Assembly: GCF_020438995.1 (NCBI RefSeq)
Contig: NZ_JAGQTN010000002.1
Coordinates: 1 to 63,944 of the forward strand
Direction of reading: 5' to 3'
DNA: 63,944 nt
DNA from: Gordonia sp. (in: high G+C Gram-positive bacteria)
GTDB lineage: Bacteria > Actinomycetota > Actinomycetes > Mycobacteriales > Mycobacteriaceae
The notes under the pieces were generated by a model. That model had not been told where the DNA came from. It did no database searches and worked only from the letters and a program-made list of their open reading frames with translations. Below, in pieces: positions 35,584 through 44,389 of the stretch; within the stretch, counting starts at the first letter, position 1, and every line of letters begins with the position of its first letter. Both the position numbers and the translations under genes were made by a program.

Positions 35584-36213
35584 CTACTCGCCGACGGACG
35601 CCGGGACCGGGTTGTCGACCGGCGGCACCCGCAGGTCCACCTGAGAGCCGACCGCGGCGTCGAGCACGTGCATGCACATGTCGTGGCAGGTCTCCAGGGA
35701 GATCCGTTCATCGACCAGCGCGGCGAGCGCGGCCTCGCGGACGAAGGTGATCCAGCCGGCGAATCCGACCTCGGCCGGCGCCCGAACCGGCCCGTGCACA
35801 CCGGCGGCGTCGAGAAATCCGGCACACAGGGCTTCCATGTTCTCGTTGACCGGACCACGCACCGCGGGATCGGCCGAGATCGAACTGCGGTTGGAGATCA
35901 GCACCAGTGGCAGACACGTCCGGAAAAAGTCGATGTAGGCGACCAGCGCGGCCTCCACCCGATCACGCACCGTCGGCGCCTCCGCGGTGACCACCACCTG
36001 CCGCAGCTGCACGTGCACCCGCTGCCAGATGGCCCCGAAGTACTCGGCCCTGGTGGGAAAGTAGTGGTACAGCAGGCGCCGCGACACCCCCGCCGCCAAT
36101 GCGATGTCTTCCATCGAGGTCTCCTCGAACGGCCGTTCGCTGAACACCCGCTCCCCGACGTCGAGCAACTCCGCTCGACGTTCCTCGGGAGTCAGGCGTT
36201 GTCGAGGCGGCAT
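35584..36213 (-). CDS. TetR-family regulator
   Basis: The N-terminal helix-turn-helix is LLDVGERVFSERPFEETSMEDIALAAGVSRRLLYHYFPTRAEYFGAIW; the remaining 150 residues form a ligand-binding part with no recognised relative. It is 209 residues and starts at ATG 36213. It lies 65 bp after the last Mce-associated gene on the same strand, so it may be read through from the mce operon, but it is not obviously KstR. Confidence 0.9.
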   Translation of the reverse strand: MPPRQRLTPEERRAELLDVGERVFSERPFEETSMEDIALAAGVSRRLLYHYFPTRAEYFGAIWQRVHVQLRQVVVTAEAPTVRDRVEAALVAYIDFFRTCLPLVLISNRSSISADPAVRGPVNENMEALCAGFLDAAGVHGPVRAPAEVGFAGWITFVREAALAALVDERISLETCHDMCMHVLDAAVGSQVDLRVPPVDNPVPASVGE

Positions 36214-36278
36214 CCGGTCATCGTAGTAGGGTCGGCACCCACGTGCGAATGCCGCCTACGGCCGCGCGCTAATACCGC

Positions 36279-36986
36279 CTACGGCGTGGGTACCGGAACC
36301 TCCCCCGACGGTGTCGTCGGTGTGGCCGACGGGGTCGGTGCCGGAGCACTATTGGAAGCGGGATCGCGGCCCAGTCCTGGAATCGGCTTCGCACCGGACG
36401 GCACCGAGGTGGTCACCTCCACCTTGCCGCGGAATGAGTCGTCGGTGATGACGTCGATCGAGTTGATCAGCCACCGGCCGTCGTCCTTGGTCATCGAGTA
36501 GGTGAGGCGGCTCGGATTGATCTGGACCAGCTCGTTGCCACCCCGGGTCACCGACTGGTTGATGAACAGCAGCACGGTGGCGGTGTCGCGGGTGCTCGTG
36601 ACCACGCCCGCATCCTGGATGATCACCTCCGAGATGATCTTCTGCTTGCCCACCTCGGCCACCAGGTTGGTGTCGGAGATGATCTTGTCGTACTGCGCCT
36701 TCGCGTCGCCGGTCACCACCTTTCTGGACCGTTCGACATGTGCGGCAACGTTTTTCGGCGTGTATCCGAACATCGTCGTCACGTAGTCACGGGCAGACGA
36801 CAGCGCCGAGTCACGGGCCTGCTCGTCGGCACGGGCACCGAGGTAACGCACGCCGAGCACGATGGCCGAGGCGGCCGAGGCCACCAGCAGCACGGCCAGT
36901 ACGGCCGCCGTCAGCCGTCCCCGACGGCTGACGATGCCGAGCTTCTCAGGCAGTGTCGTCTCTGTCTGGGCATTTCCCGCCGGCAC
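36279..36986 (-). CDS. Mce-associated membrane protein (Rv3492c-like)
   Basis: One N-terminal membrane helix (LTAAVLAVLLVASAASAIVLGVRYL) precedes an extracytoplasmic alpha-beta domain (ARDYVTTMFGYTPKNVAAHVERSRKVVTGDAK) typical of Mas proteins encoded at the ends of mce operons. They are thought to stabilise the Mce importer. A Pro/Ser/Ala tail ends the protein. I prefer the GTG at 36986, which overlaps the upstream stop (TAGTG) and is preceded by GGTGA; a GTG at 36998 is also in frame. Confidence 0.88.
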   Translation of the reverse strand: MPAGNAQTETTLPEKLGIVSRRGRLTAAVLAVLLVASAASAIVLGVRYLGARADEQARDSALSSARDYVTTMFGYTPKNVAAHVERSRKVVTGDAKAQYDKIISDTNLVAEVGKQKIISEVIIQDAGVVTSTRDTATVLLFINQSVTRGGNELVQINPSRLTYSMTKDDGRWLINSIDVITDDSFRGKVEVTTSVPSGAKPIPGLGRDPASNSAPAPTPSATPTTPSGEVPVPTP

Positions 36987-37894
36987 TAGGTCACCCACTC
37001 GAAGTTCGTCATCTTGAGTTGGCCGTTGATCCGGGTCATGTCGACGCGCCAGCGGAACGTCTGATACTCCGGCGCGGCCTTGCCGTCGAGGGAACGCTGT
37101 TCCCAGCCGTACACCATGATCACCGAACCCTCGTCGGCGGTCGCGTTGGTGACCGCCGACGACAGCACAGTCGTCTTGGTCTCCACATTGGTGGACTTGA
37201 CCAGACTTGTAACCTGCTCGATCGAATCGGAGATCTGCGTCCTGGCGCGGCCACTGGTCTGCTGCTCCAGCGTCTTGAGCGCGTTGTCGGTGGTCTTCGG
37301 GCTGAAGCTGGTCAAGTTGACGATGACCTGCGAGGCGAAGTCCGAATACTCGGCCCGCAACCGGTCCTTCGTGTCGTGCCTGGCGATGCCGACGGCGGCC
37401 AGCACGGCCACGACGGTACAGGCGACGATCACCACGACGCTTACCGCGAGGACGATCGCCCGCAGCGGCACGACCGACCTGCCGCGATAGGCGACGGCCG
37501 AGTCCTTGGATGTGTCTGCCGATCTGGTCCGGGGCAGCCGACGGTCACGGTACCCGCGCGAGCGCTCAAGCTCGGATGGGTCCGGTCCCTTCTCCTGGTC
37601 CCCTGTATCGGCCTCACCTGTATCGGCTTCCGCGGCGTCCGCTTCCGCGGCATCTGCCTCTGCTTCCGCGGTGTCCTCTGTGGTTTCGGCTGCCGTATCC
37701 GAGTCCGGCGTCGACGGCTGTTTCTTGGTGCCCCGGCGCAGCGGTGCACTGCGCACGGGACGCACCGGCGTGGCCGCCGACGGCGTCCCGGATTCCGCAG
37801 AAGTCCCGGACTCCGACGAAGTCACGGATTCCGTAGAATTCGCGGACTCCGAAGAGGTCACGGATTCACTGTCCGGCTGATCAGGCTCTGCCAT
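36986..37894 (-). CDS. Mce-associated membrane protein (Rv3493c-like) with acidic N-terminal region
   Basis: The first 130 residues are low-complexity Ser/Glu/Ala/Asp repeats (AEAEADAAEADAAEADTGEA). A membrane helix follows (AIVLAVSVVVIVACTVVAVLAAVG), then a Mas domain (RAEYSDFASQVIVNLTSFSPKTTDNALKTL). ATG 37894 overlaps the end of mce4F by 37 bp. With the next gene it forms the Rv3492c-Rv3493c pair of the mce4 operon. Confidence 0.88.
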   Translation of the reverse strand: MAEPDQPDSESVTSSESANSTESVTSSESGTSAESGTPSAATPVRPVRSAPLRRGTKKQPSTPDSDTAAETTEDTAEAEADAAEADAAEADTGEADTGDQEKGPDPSELERSRGYRDRRLPRTRSADTSKDSAVAYRGRSVVPLRAIVLAVSVVVIVACTVVAVLAAVGIARHDTKDRLRAEYSDFASQVIVNLTSFSPKTTDNALKTLEQQTSGRARTQISDSIEQVTSLVKSTNVETKTTVLSSAVTNATADEGSVIMVYGWEQRSLDGKAAPEYQTFRWRVDMTRINGQLKMTNFEWVT

Positions 37895-39378
37895 GTAGTG
37901 GCGCTTCCTCCTGGCTTCTGCTGACCGGTACCCGCGTTGTACGTTTTACCGTCCGGTCCGATGAAATCCCCCGACACCGGATCGTAGGTGGTGCTGTACA
38001 CGGACGGCTCATCGGTCGCGTTCGACGGTGTTCCCGGAACGACCTCGCCACGGACGGACGCCGGTCCGATCTTGACGTCGCTGGTGCGGAACGCGTCGTT
38101 GGTGCCGGGATCGGGTTTGTACCCGGTCCGGCATTCGGCCGGGGTGGGGGCACGCCGGCCGGGGAACTCGACGCAAGGATAGTTGCGTGCGCCGCGGACC
38201 GCGATGTTGGAGTTCTGCGGCACCCGGCACAGCATGCCCGACGGCAGTTCACGGGCGTTCTGCTCCGACGGCCACCGCCACTCGTCCTTCGGCAGATAGC
38301 CGATACTGCACGGTGCGCGGTCGTTGATGCCGAGCGCGAACGTCACGTTGGCGCCGTACCGCACCGACCCGGTGTTCAGCGCGGTGATCAGTGACCCGAT
38401 CAGCCGCGGATAGATGGTCACGATCTGCCGCATGTTGGGCAGATACACCGCCTGAGTGCGGGCGATCACGCCGAGGTTGGACACCAGCAGCGGATAAGAC
38501 TGGTCGAGCGAGGCGAACAGCTGCCGGCTCTGCTCCGCGACGCCTGGCCCGCGGCGCAGGATGTCGGTGATCTCCGGCCGGTTGGCGCGCAACTGGTCGG
38601 TGACCTTGGTGACGTTGCGGGTCCACGCGCGGATCTGACCGGTCGTACGGGACTGGGTCGCCAGCAGCGGACCCGTCTGGTCGATGAGGTCGACGAACGG
38701 TTGCGAGTTCTTGTCGGCCTCGTCGACGAACAGCGCCATCGAATCGAGGAGACGTTGCAGCTGTTCGCCGGTGCCGTTGAATGCGGTGAACGCCTCGTCG
38801 ACCAGCGTCCGCAGGCCGCTGCTGCCGATGTTGTCGAGCAGCGCCTCGGCCTGATCGAGCATCGTCGCGATCTCCATCGGCACGTTGTCGCTGCTCACCA
38901 CGGACCCGTCGCGCAGAACCGCACCCGACTTGGTATCGGTGTCCTGCTCGTCCCGGTCTCCGTCCCTGCCGTCCCCGTCCCTGCCGTCCCCGTCCCTGTC
39001 GTCGAGGTTGTCGCGGTTGCCGGACAGGTCGCGGACCGGCGCGAACTCGACGTACTGCTCACCGATCGCCGACACGCTGCGCACCGCCGCGGGCATCGAC
39101 GCCGGGATCTTGGTGCCGCTGTCGATGACCAGGGTCGCCGCGACACCGTCACCGGTCAGCCGGACCGACGTCACCTTGCCGACGTTGACGCCGCGGAAGG
39201 AGACATTGGCGTTCTGGTACAGCCCGCCCGTGCTGGGGAGGTTGAGGGTGACCTTGTAGCTGCCGATCCCGAACATCGACGGGATACGGATGTAGTAGAC
39301 CGCCATCGAGATCACCGCGATCACGGTGATGACACCGAAGATGATCAACTGGGTGCGGACGAATCGCGTGATCCTCAT
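37858..39378 (-). CDS. mce4F: Mce-family protein Mce4F
   Basis: A subunit of the hexameric Mce4 cholesterol-import channel spanning the envelope. It has an N-terminal membrane anchor (LIIFGVITVIAVISMAVYYI), an MCE domain (SYKVTLNLPSTGGLYQNANVSFRGVNVGKV), a long helical region and a C-terminal tail. An Asp-rich insert with repeated RDGDG sits just after the MCE core strand YVEFAP (residues about 118-142). It is 506 residues. The start overlaps the mce4E stop by one base (TGATG), indicating coupled translation. Confidence 0.92.
   Translation of the reverse strand: MRITRFVRTQLIIFGVITVIAVISMAVYYIRIPSMFGIGSYKVTLNLPSTGGLYQNANVSFRGVNVGKVTSVRLTGDGVAATLVIDSGTKIPASMPAAVRSVSAIGEQYVEFAPVRDLSGNRDNLDDRDGDGRDGDGRDGDRDEQDTDTKSGAVLRDGSVVSSDNVPMEIATMLDQAEALLDNIGSSGLRTLVDEAFTAFNGTGEQLQRLLDSMALFVDEADKNSQPFVDLIDQTGPLLATQSRTTGQIRAWTRNVTKVTDQLRANRPEITDILRRGPGVAEQSRQLFASLDQSYPLLVSNLGVIARTQAVYLPNMRQIVTIYPRLIGSLITALNTGSVRYGANVTFALGINDRAPCSIGYLPKDEWRWPSEQNARELPSGMLCRVPQNSNIAVRGARNYPCVEFPGRRAPTPAECRTGYKPDPGTNDAFRTSDVKIGPASVRGEVVPGTPSNATDEPSVYSTTYDPVSGDFIGPDGKTYNAGTGQQKPGGSATTWQSLISRTVNP
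38960..39006 (-). repeat. 12-bp tandem repeat in mce4F
   Basis: Short 12-15-bp direct repeats (GGGGACGGCAGGGAC on the coding strand) encode the GDGRD acidic stretch within the MCE domain region. Confidence 0.75.
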
Positions 39379-40709
39379 CAGCGCTCACCTCCCTGCGGCG
39401 TGGTCTTCTGCGTGGTGGTCTTCTGCGTGGTGGTCTTCTGTGCGGTCGTCTTCTGTGTGGTCGTCTTCTGGGACTCGCTCCTCTTGGATTCTCCGGTGCG
39501 GGAGTCGGGCACCTCACCGCCGTCCAGGGGCGCGGTGAACGGGTTGAGGCCGCGTTTGGCACCCGCGGCGGGCTTGCCGACGACTCCTTCGGGACCGGTG
39601 AACCGGGCCGTCACGAACATCGACCTGCTCAGTCGCGACGGGGTCAGGTCCAGCACGAGATCGGAGTTGACGTAGTCGCCCTTGATCATCTTGGGGATCG
39701 TCGGCTCGTAGAACGGGAACGTCAGCAGGATGTTCAGCGATTGGGTCAGCGCCGGACCGGTCTGTTGCAGCTGGTCGATGGCCGGCTCGAGGTTGGCCAC
39801 GATCGTCTCGATGTCGTCGCTGTTGGCCTTGAGCACCTTGTTGACCGTCTCCGACAGCGTCGACATCGCCCCGAGCGTATCGGTGAAGTTCTTGCGCTGA
39901 TCGGTGAGCAGCCGCAGGATCTCGGGACTGTCTTTCAGCGCCTGCCGCAGCGTGGGCTGCTGATCGTTGACCGCGGCAGCAAGCCTGTCGAGGCCTTCGG
40001 TGGCGGCGATGATGTTGTCGCGCTGTCCGTTCAGCTCGCCCACGAGGTCGTCGAGACGCGGGATTAGTTTGCTCAGCGTCTTACCGCGGTCGCCGAGCAT
40101 GTCGCTCATCTCGTGCACGATGTCGCCGAGCTGGCTCAGCCCGCCGCCGTTGAGCACCACCGACAGCGAACTGAGCACCTGCTCGGTCGTCGGATAGGTG
40201 CACAGCGCCACCTGCTGGGCGGCGTTGACGTCGGGAACCTGCGGCACCGACGGATCGGTGACGATGTTGGCCTGCTCGGGACACGCGGCAAGCGGGATCC
40301 GGTCGCCCGCCCTCAGATACCCGCCTTCGGGTTTGTCCGGCTGCACGATCGCCAGATGCGACGACCCGAGTGCGCTGGTCATCGCGACCATCACGTGCGA
40401 ACCCCGCGGGACCTTCACCCCGCGGTTGAGCCGGATCGTCAGCGCGGCGTTCCAGTCGTCGGCGACCTTCATCTCGCCGACGCTGCCGACGGTCGAGTCG
40501 TCCAGCAGCACCGGGGCGTTGTTGACCAGCCCCGCCGCCGACGGCACCAGGGCGCTGATGGTGTAGGCGCCGTCGTCAGTGCCCTGGGCACCCGGCACCG
40601 GCAGCGAGTTGACGCCGTCGAACGTGCAGCCGGCTGCGGTCACCGTCATGGCCAGCGCGGCAGCCGCAGCGGCGAGTTTCCTGCGCGCAGTCATGCTCCC
40701 GCGCGTCAT
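39378..40709 (-). CDS. mce4E: Mce-family lipoprotein Mce4E
   Basis: The E subunit of Mce complexes is a lipoprotein; here the signal ends in the lipobox VTAAGC (Cys28). The MCE domain follows (YTISALVPSAAGLVNNAPVLLDDSTVGSV), then the long helical domain. The C-terminus carries an unusual KTTxQ pentapeptide repeated five times (KTTTQ, KTTAQ). It is 443 residues; ATG 40709 overlaps the mce4D stop (ATGA). Confidence 0.93.
   Translation of the reverse strand: MTRGSMTARRKLAAAAAALAMTVTAAGCTFDGVNSLPVPGAQGTDDGAYTISALVPSAAGLVNNAPVLLDDSTVGSVGEMKVADDWNAALTIRLNRGVKVPRGSHVMVAMTSALGSSHLAIVQPDKPEGGYLRAGDRIPLAACPEQANIVTDPSVPQVPDVNAAQQVALCTYPTTEQVLSSLSVVLNGGGLSQLGDIVHEMSDMLGDRGKTLSKLIPRLDDLVGELNGQRDNIIAATEGLDRLAAAVNDQQPTLRQALKDSPEILRLLTDQRKNFTDTLGAMSTLSETVNKVLKANSDDIETIVANLEPAIDQLQQTGPALTQSLNILLTFPFYEPTIPKMIKGDYVNSDLVLDLTPSRLSRSMFVTARFTGPEGVVGKPAAGAKRGLNPFTAPLDGGEVPDSRTGESKRSESQKTTTQKTTAQKTTTQKTTTQKTTPQGGER
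39390..39469 (-). repeat. 15-bp tandem repeat at mce4E 3' end
   Basis: Five 15-bp units encode KTT(T/A/P)Q repeats just before the mce4E stop codon. The units keep the frame. Confidence 0.85.
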
Positions 40710-42001
40710 CCTGCAGCCCCGAACGGTACGAGCAGGCTTTCCAGCGGGCTGCCCCTGTTGTGTTTGCGTGTCTGCTCATCCATCCGGGCCACACCGGCCT
40801 GGGCCCGAGCCTTCACGTCGGCGTTCTGGTAGATGATCTGGCTCGGCTTGGCCGTGGCCGCCGACACCGGATTGGTCAGGAACGGCGGATAGTTCATCGA
40901 AATCGATGACACGACCGGCGCCAGCACGTCGACGCAGTGGTCGATGTCGGCCTTGGTGGTTCCGGGGCGGGCGGTCGAGTCCATGGTGCCGCACAGCAGC
41001 GTGATCAGGTTGGTGCCCATCCCGAGACCGAACACACCCGACAGCGATCCGGTCAGCGGGTTGTAGATGTTCTGGAAGTTGGCCAGCTGGTTGGGCGCCG
41101 AATGCAGCAGCCCGCGCAGTTGTTCGTCCTTGTCGGCGACGATCTTGGTGGCATCGGCGAGCTTGCCGACGGATTCGGTGAGTTCGGCGCCGTTGCGGTC
41201 GATGAACGACTTCACATCGGTCACCGCCGAACTCAGGCCCTCCAGCGCGTCGCCGAGCTCGGTGGCGTTGTCCGAGAGCACCTGGCTCACCGACGCGATC
41301 CGGCCGTTGAACTGCACCAGCTCCTCATGACTCTGCGACAGCGCCTCGGTGAGTTTCTGCAGGTTGCGCACGGTGCCGAACAGGTCACCGCGGTTCGCCG
41401 ACAGCGTGCCCATCAGGTCGGACATCTCGGTGACCGAGCGCCGGATGGCCTCGCCGTTGCCGTCCAGATTCCGGTTCAGCACGTCGACGGCCTCGGCGGC
41501 CGCGCCCCTGTCGACGATGTCGCTGCCCTTGCCATCGGTCTCCGGGCCGAGCGACTCGCTGAGTTTGCTCAGCTGCGCCTTGATGTCGTCCCACTCCATC
41601 GGGACGGCGGTGCGTTCCATCGGAATCGTCGCATTGTTCGCGAGCTTCTCGCCGCTGGAGAACACCGGCGTGAGCTGTACGAATCGGCCCGTCACCAGGC
41701 TCTGGGCGACGATCACCGCCTTCGCGTCGGCGGGGATGTCGACGTCCTTGTCGACGCGCAGCACGACCTTCACATCACCCTTACGCGGGGTGATCGAGTC
41801 GACGGTGCCGACGTTCACGCCCAGCACGCGCACCGGATCGCCCTTGTATAGGCTGGCCGCCACCGGGAAAAACGCGGTGTAGGTGTTGGTGGTGGCGGCT
41901 TTGAACCACCGGTAGCCGCCGAGCGCGATCACCGCGAGCGCGGCCAGCGCCACCGCGATCACCACCGTTTTGGTGGCGCCGCGTTTGTTGATGCTCACCA
42001 T
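40706..42001 (-). CDS. mce4D: Mce-family protein Mce4D
   Basis: A membrane helix (VVIAVALAALAVIALGGYRWF) is followed by the MCE domain (NTYTAFFPVAASLYKGDPVRVLGVNVGTV) and a helical, needle-forming domain. The product is 431 residues. ATG 42001 lies 5 bp after the mce4C stop. It is part of the continuous minus-strand mce4 unit. Confidence 0.93.
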   Translation of the reverse strand: MVSINKRGATKTVVIAVALAALAVIALGGYRWFKAATTNTYTAFFPVAASLYKGDPVRVLGVNVGTVDSITPRKGDVKVVLRVDKDVDIPADAKAVIVAQSLVTGRFVQLTPVFSSGEKLANNATIPMERTAVPMEWDDIKAQLSKLSESLGPETDGKGSDIVDRGAAAEAVDVLNRNLDGNGEAIRRSVTEMSDLMGTLSANRGDLFGTVRNLQKLTEALSQSHEELVQFNGRIASVSQVLSDNATELGDALEGLSSAVTDVKSFIDRNGAELTESVGKLADATKIVADKDEQLRGLLHSAPNQLANFQNIYNPLTGSLSGVFGLGMGTNLITLLCGTMDSTARPGTTKADIDHCVDVLAPVVSSISMNYPPFLTNPVSAATAKPSQIIYQNADVKARAQAGVARMDEQTRKHNRGSPLESLLVPFGAAG

Positions 42002-42005
42002 GCCC

Positions 42006-43304
42006 TCAGCCCCCCTGCCGTGCCGGGCTCAGCGTCGCCGCCGGCGGTTCGACCGTCTTGGTGTTCGTCGGCGGTGCCGGTTTCGGATAGGTGGGCGACG
42101 GCGCGGCCGGCCGCTTCGGGTCGGAGCCCGCAGGCGGTGCCAGCTCCCAGTTCGACGGCAGCGGCGGGAACTGCGTGTACTTGATGAAGCTCTCGAAGGC
42201 CTGCGGATACTTGCGCGCCAGCACCTTCATGAACGAGGACGTGTAGTCGCCGAACGTGGGGATTCCCACCAGCGAATCGAAGTTCGGTCCCGATGCGACG
42301 GCCTCGCCGAGCGAGTTGGCGAACGGTCCGAGCCGGTCGATCGTCTTCTTGAGGTCCTGCTCCTTGTCGGTGAGCACCGTCAGCACTCGCTGCAGCTTCT
42401 CCTGTACAGGCTTGAGCTGCTCGTTGTTGTCGGAGATGAATCCGCTGAGCTGCTTGGTGAGGTCGCGGACGCCGGTGATCAGCTTGGCGAGCGCGGCCCG
42501 GCGCGTCTGCACCTCACCGACGAGGCTGTTGGCGTCGATCAGCAGGGTGTTGATCTGCTCGCTGCGCTTGGCCACCACCGACGACACGCTGTCGGCCCTG
42601 CCGAGCAGGTGCCGCAGGGCGACGTCGCGATCGTTGACCGCCTTGGACAGCCGCGTCACCCCGTCGACCGCGCCCCGCACCTGCGACGGTGTTTCGGCGA
42701 ACGTGTCGGTGAGGGTGCGCAGAGCCTCGTTGAGCTGGTCGGTGTCGGTGTCCTTGAGCTTGTGCGCGGTCGTGTCGAGCGCATCCTGCAGCGAGTACGG
42801 TTCCGAGGTCTGTGCGGCCGGGATCTCGTCGCCCGGCCGCAGCAGTTCGCCGCCGTGCGGGATGAGCGTCAGGTTGCGCCGCCCGAGCACGGTCTCGGTC
42901 TTGATCGCCGCCTGCGACTGATTGCCGAGGACCACGTCGTCCTTCATCCGGAACGACACCTTGACCTTGGTTCCGTCGGGTGTTTTGGCCAGCTTGACGC
43001 CCTCGACCGCGCCGACCTGTACCCCCGACACCATCACCACGTCGCCGGTGCTCAGGCCGCCGGCGTCGTCGAAGTAGGCACTGTAGGTGCTGACGGGCGA
43101 CAGGTACGGCAGTTTGTCCATCTGCAGCGCAGAGACCACCACCAGCGTCACGACGACGATGCCGATCATGCCGACAGCGGCACGGCTGCGGCCGCCACGC
43201 TTGGTGGTGCGCGCGACGTCGGCCTCGTCGGACTCGGTGCGAGCTGCCGTGAACAGGCCCTCGCCCCGTGCCTGGTGTTCCCCGGATGTCTCGTGTTCGC
43301 TCAC
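42006..43304 (-). CDS. mce4C: Mce-family protein Mce4C
   Basis: A polar N-terminal tail is followed by a helix (AAVGMIGIVVVTLVVVSALQM) and the MCE domain (STYSAYFDDAGGLSTGDVVMVSGVQVGAV). Then come the helical part and a Pro-rich C-terminus (PAPPTNTKTVEPPAATL). GTG 43304 overlaps the mce4B stop (GTGA) and gives 432 residues; an upstream in-frame start at 43430 would overlap mce4B and is rejected. Confidence 0.92.
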   Translation of the reverse strand: MSEHETSGEHQARGEGLFTAARTESDEADVARTTKRGGRSRAAVGMIGIVVVTLVVVSALQMDKLPYLSPVSTYSAYFDDAGGLSTGDVVMVSGVQVGAVEGVKLAKTPDGTKVKVSFRMKDDVVLGNQSQAAIKTETVLGRRNLTLIPHGGELLRPGDEIPAAQTSEPYSLQDALDTTAHKLKDTDTDQLNEALRTLTDTFAETPSQVRGAVDGVTRLSKAVNDRDVALRHLLGRADSVSSVVAKRSEQINTLLIDANSLVGEVQTRRAALAKLITGVRDLTKQLSGFISDNNEQLKPVQEKLQRVLTVLTDKEQDLKKTIDRLGPFANSLGEAVASGPNFDSLVGIPTFGDYTSSFMKVLARKYPQAFESFIKYTQFPPLPSNWELAPPAGSDPKRPAAPSPTYPKPAPPTNTKTVEPPAATLSPARQGG

Positions 43305-44389
43305 TGCGGCGCGCACCTCCCCTGCGCCTGCGTCTTGTCGCCGGTCACATCGATCGCGGTGTAGAACACCTGCGTGTTGCCCGGGCCGCCGATGAGCAGC
43401 CGGATGCGGCAGAAATAGATCTGCAGCCACGCACCGTAGCTGCCCAGGTTGGCCAGCTTCTTGTAGTCCTCGGGCAGCCGCGACAGCAGGTTCCGCAGGA
43501 ACGGTTCGGCCTTGAGTACTTCCTCGGAGACCCGTCCGGTGTTGTGCACGACCTTCTGCAGGTCGGGCCGGGTGGTGCTGAGCAGGTCGGCCATCCCGTT
43601 GGTGAGCTGGGACGTCTGGGTAAGCGCAGTACCGATCACATCACGCTGCGACGCGAGTCCGGTCACCAATTGCTGCAGCAGGTCGACGCTGGAGTCAAAG
43701 CCCTTCTTGTCGTCCTCGACGGTGCCGATCATCGTGTTCAGGTTGTCGATCACGTCGCCGATCAGCTGATCGCGGTCGGCCAGCGAATCGGTGAACTGGG
43801 CGGTGCTCTTGAGCAGGTGGGTGAGCGCGGGTCCCTGACCCTGGAACACCTCGATCAGCGACGCGGTGAGCTGGTTGGCCTCGTCCGGGTTCAGACTGCG
43901 CAGCAACGGCTTGAACCCGCCGACGAGGTTGTCCAGATCGAGCGCGGGCTGCGTCTGCTCCACCGGAATCCGCGCGCCGTCGGCCAGGCGCGGCCCGGCC
44001 GCACCGGGTTCGCGGCGCAGTTCCAGGTAGCGGTCGCCGGTGAGGTTCTCGTACCGGATCAGTGCCTTCACCGACTTGGGGACGCTGTACTTGTCGGCGA
44101 CGGTGAACTTGAGGACGGCCTGATTGTCGCGGTTGAGCGACACATCCGACACCGTGCCCACCTCGACGCCGGCGATCTCCACCGACGAGCCGGACTTGAG
44201 CGCCGACGCGCTGGTGAACACGGCCGTGTACTCGCGTGTCGAGCCCGACCGGTACTTGCTGAACACCACCACCAGGGCGACGAACACCAGCACCATCACC
44301 ACGACGAACGATCCGAGTTTGATGATCGTGGCGCGGAAGGCACGGGCGCGCTTGGCACCGGGATCGTTCTTGCGGGTTGAGTCAGCCAC
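43301..44389 (-). CDS. mce4B: Mce-family protein Mce4B
   Basis: A basic tail and a membrane helix (LGSFVVVMVLVFVALVVVF) precede the MCE domain (REYTAVFTSASALKSGSSVEIAGVEVGTVSDV) and the helical domain. Two cysteines lie near the C-terminus (YFCRIR, GRCAPQ). It is 362 residues. GTG 44389 overlaps the mce4A end by 8 bp. Confidence 0.93.
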   Translation of the reverse strand: MADSTRKNDPGAKRARAFRATIIKLGSFVVVMVLVFVALVVVFSKYRSGSTREYTAVFTSASALKSGSSVEIAGVEVGTVSDVSLNRDNQAVLKFTVADKYSVPKSVKALIRYENLTGDRYLELRREPGAAGPRLADGARIPVEQTQPALDLDNLVGGFKPLLRSLNPDEANQLTASLIEVFQGQGPALTHLLKSTAQFTDSLADRDQLIGDVIDNLNTMIGTVEDDKKGFDSSVDLLQQLVTGLASQRDVIGTALTQTSQLTNGMADLLSTTRPDLQKVVHNTGRVSEEVLKAEPFLRNLLSRLPEDYKKLANLGSYGAWLQIYFCRIRLLIGGPGNTQVFYTAIDVTGDKTQAQGRCAPQ

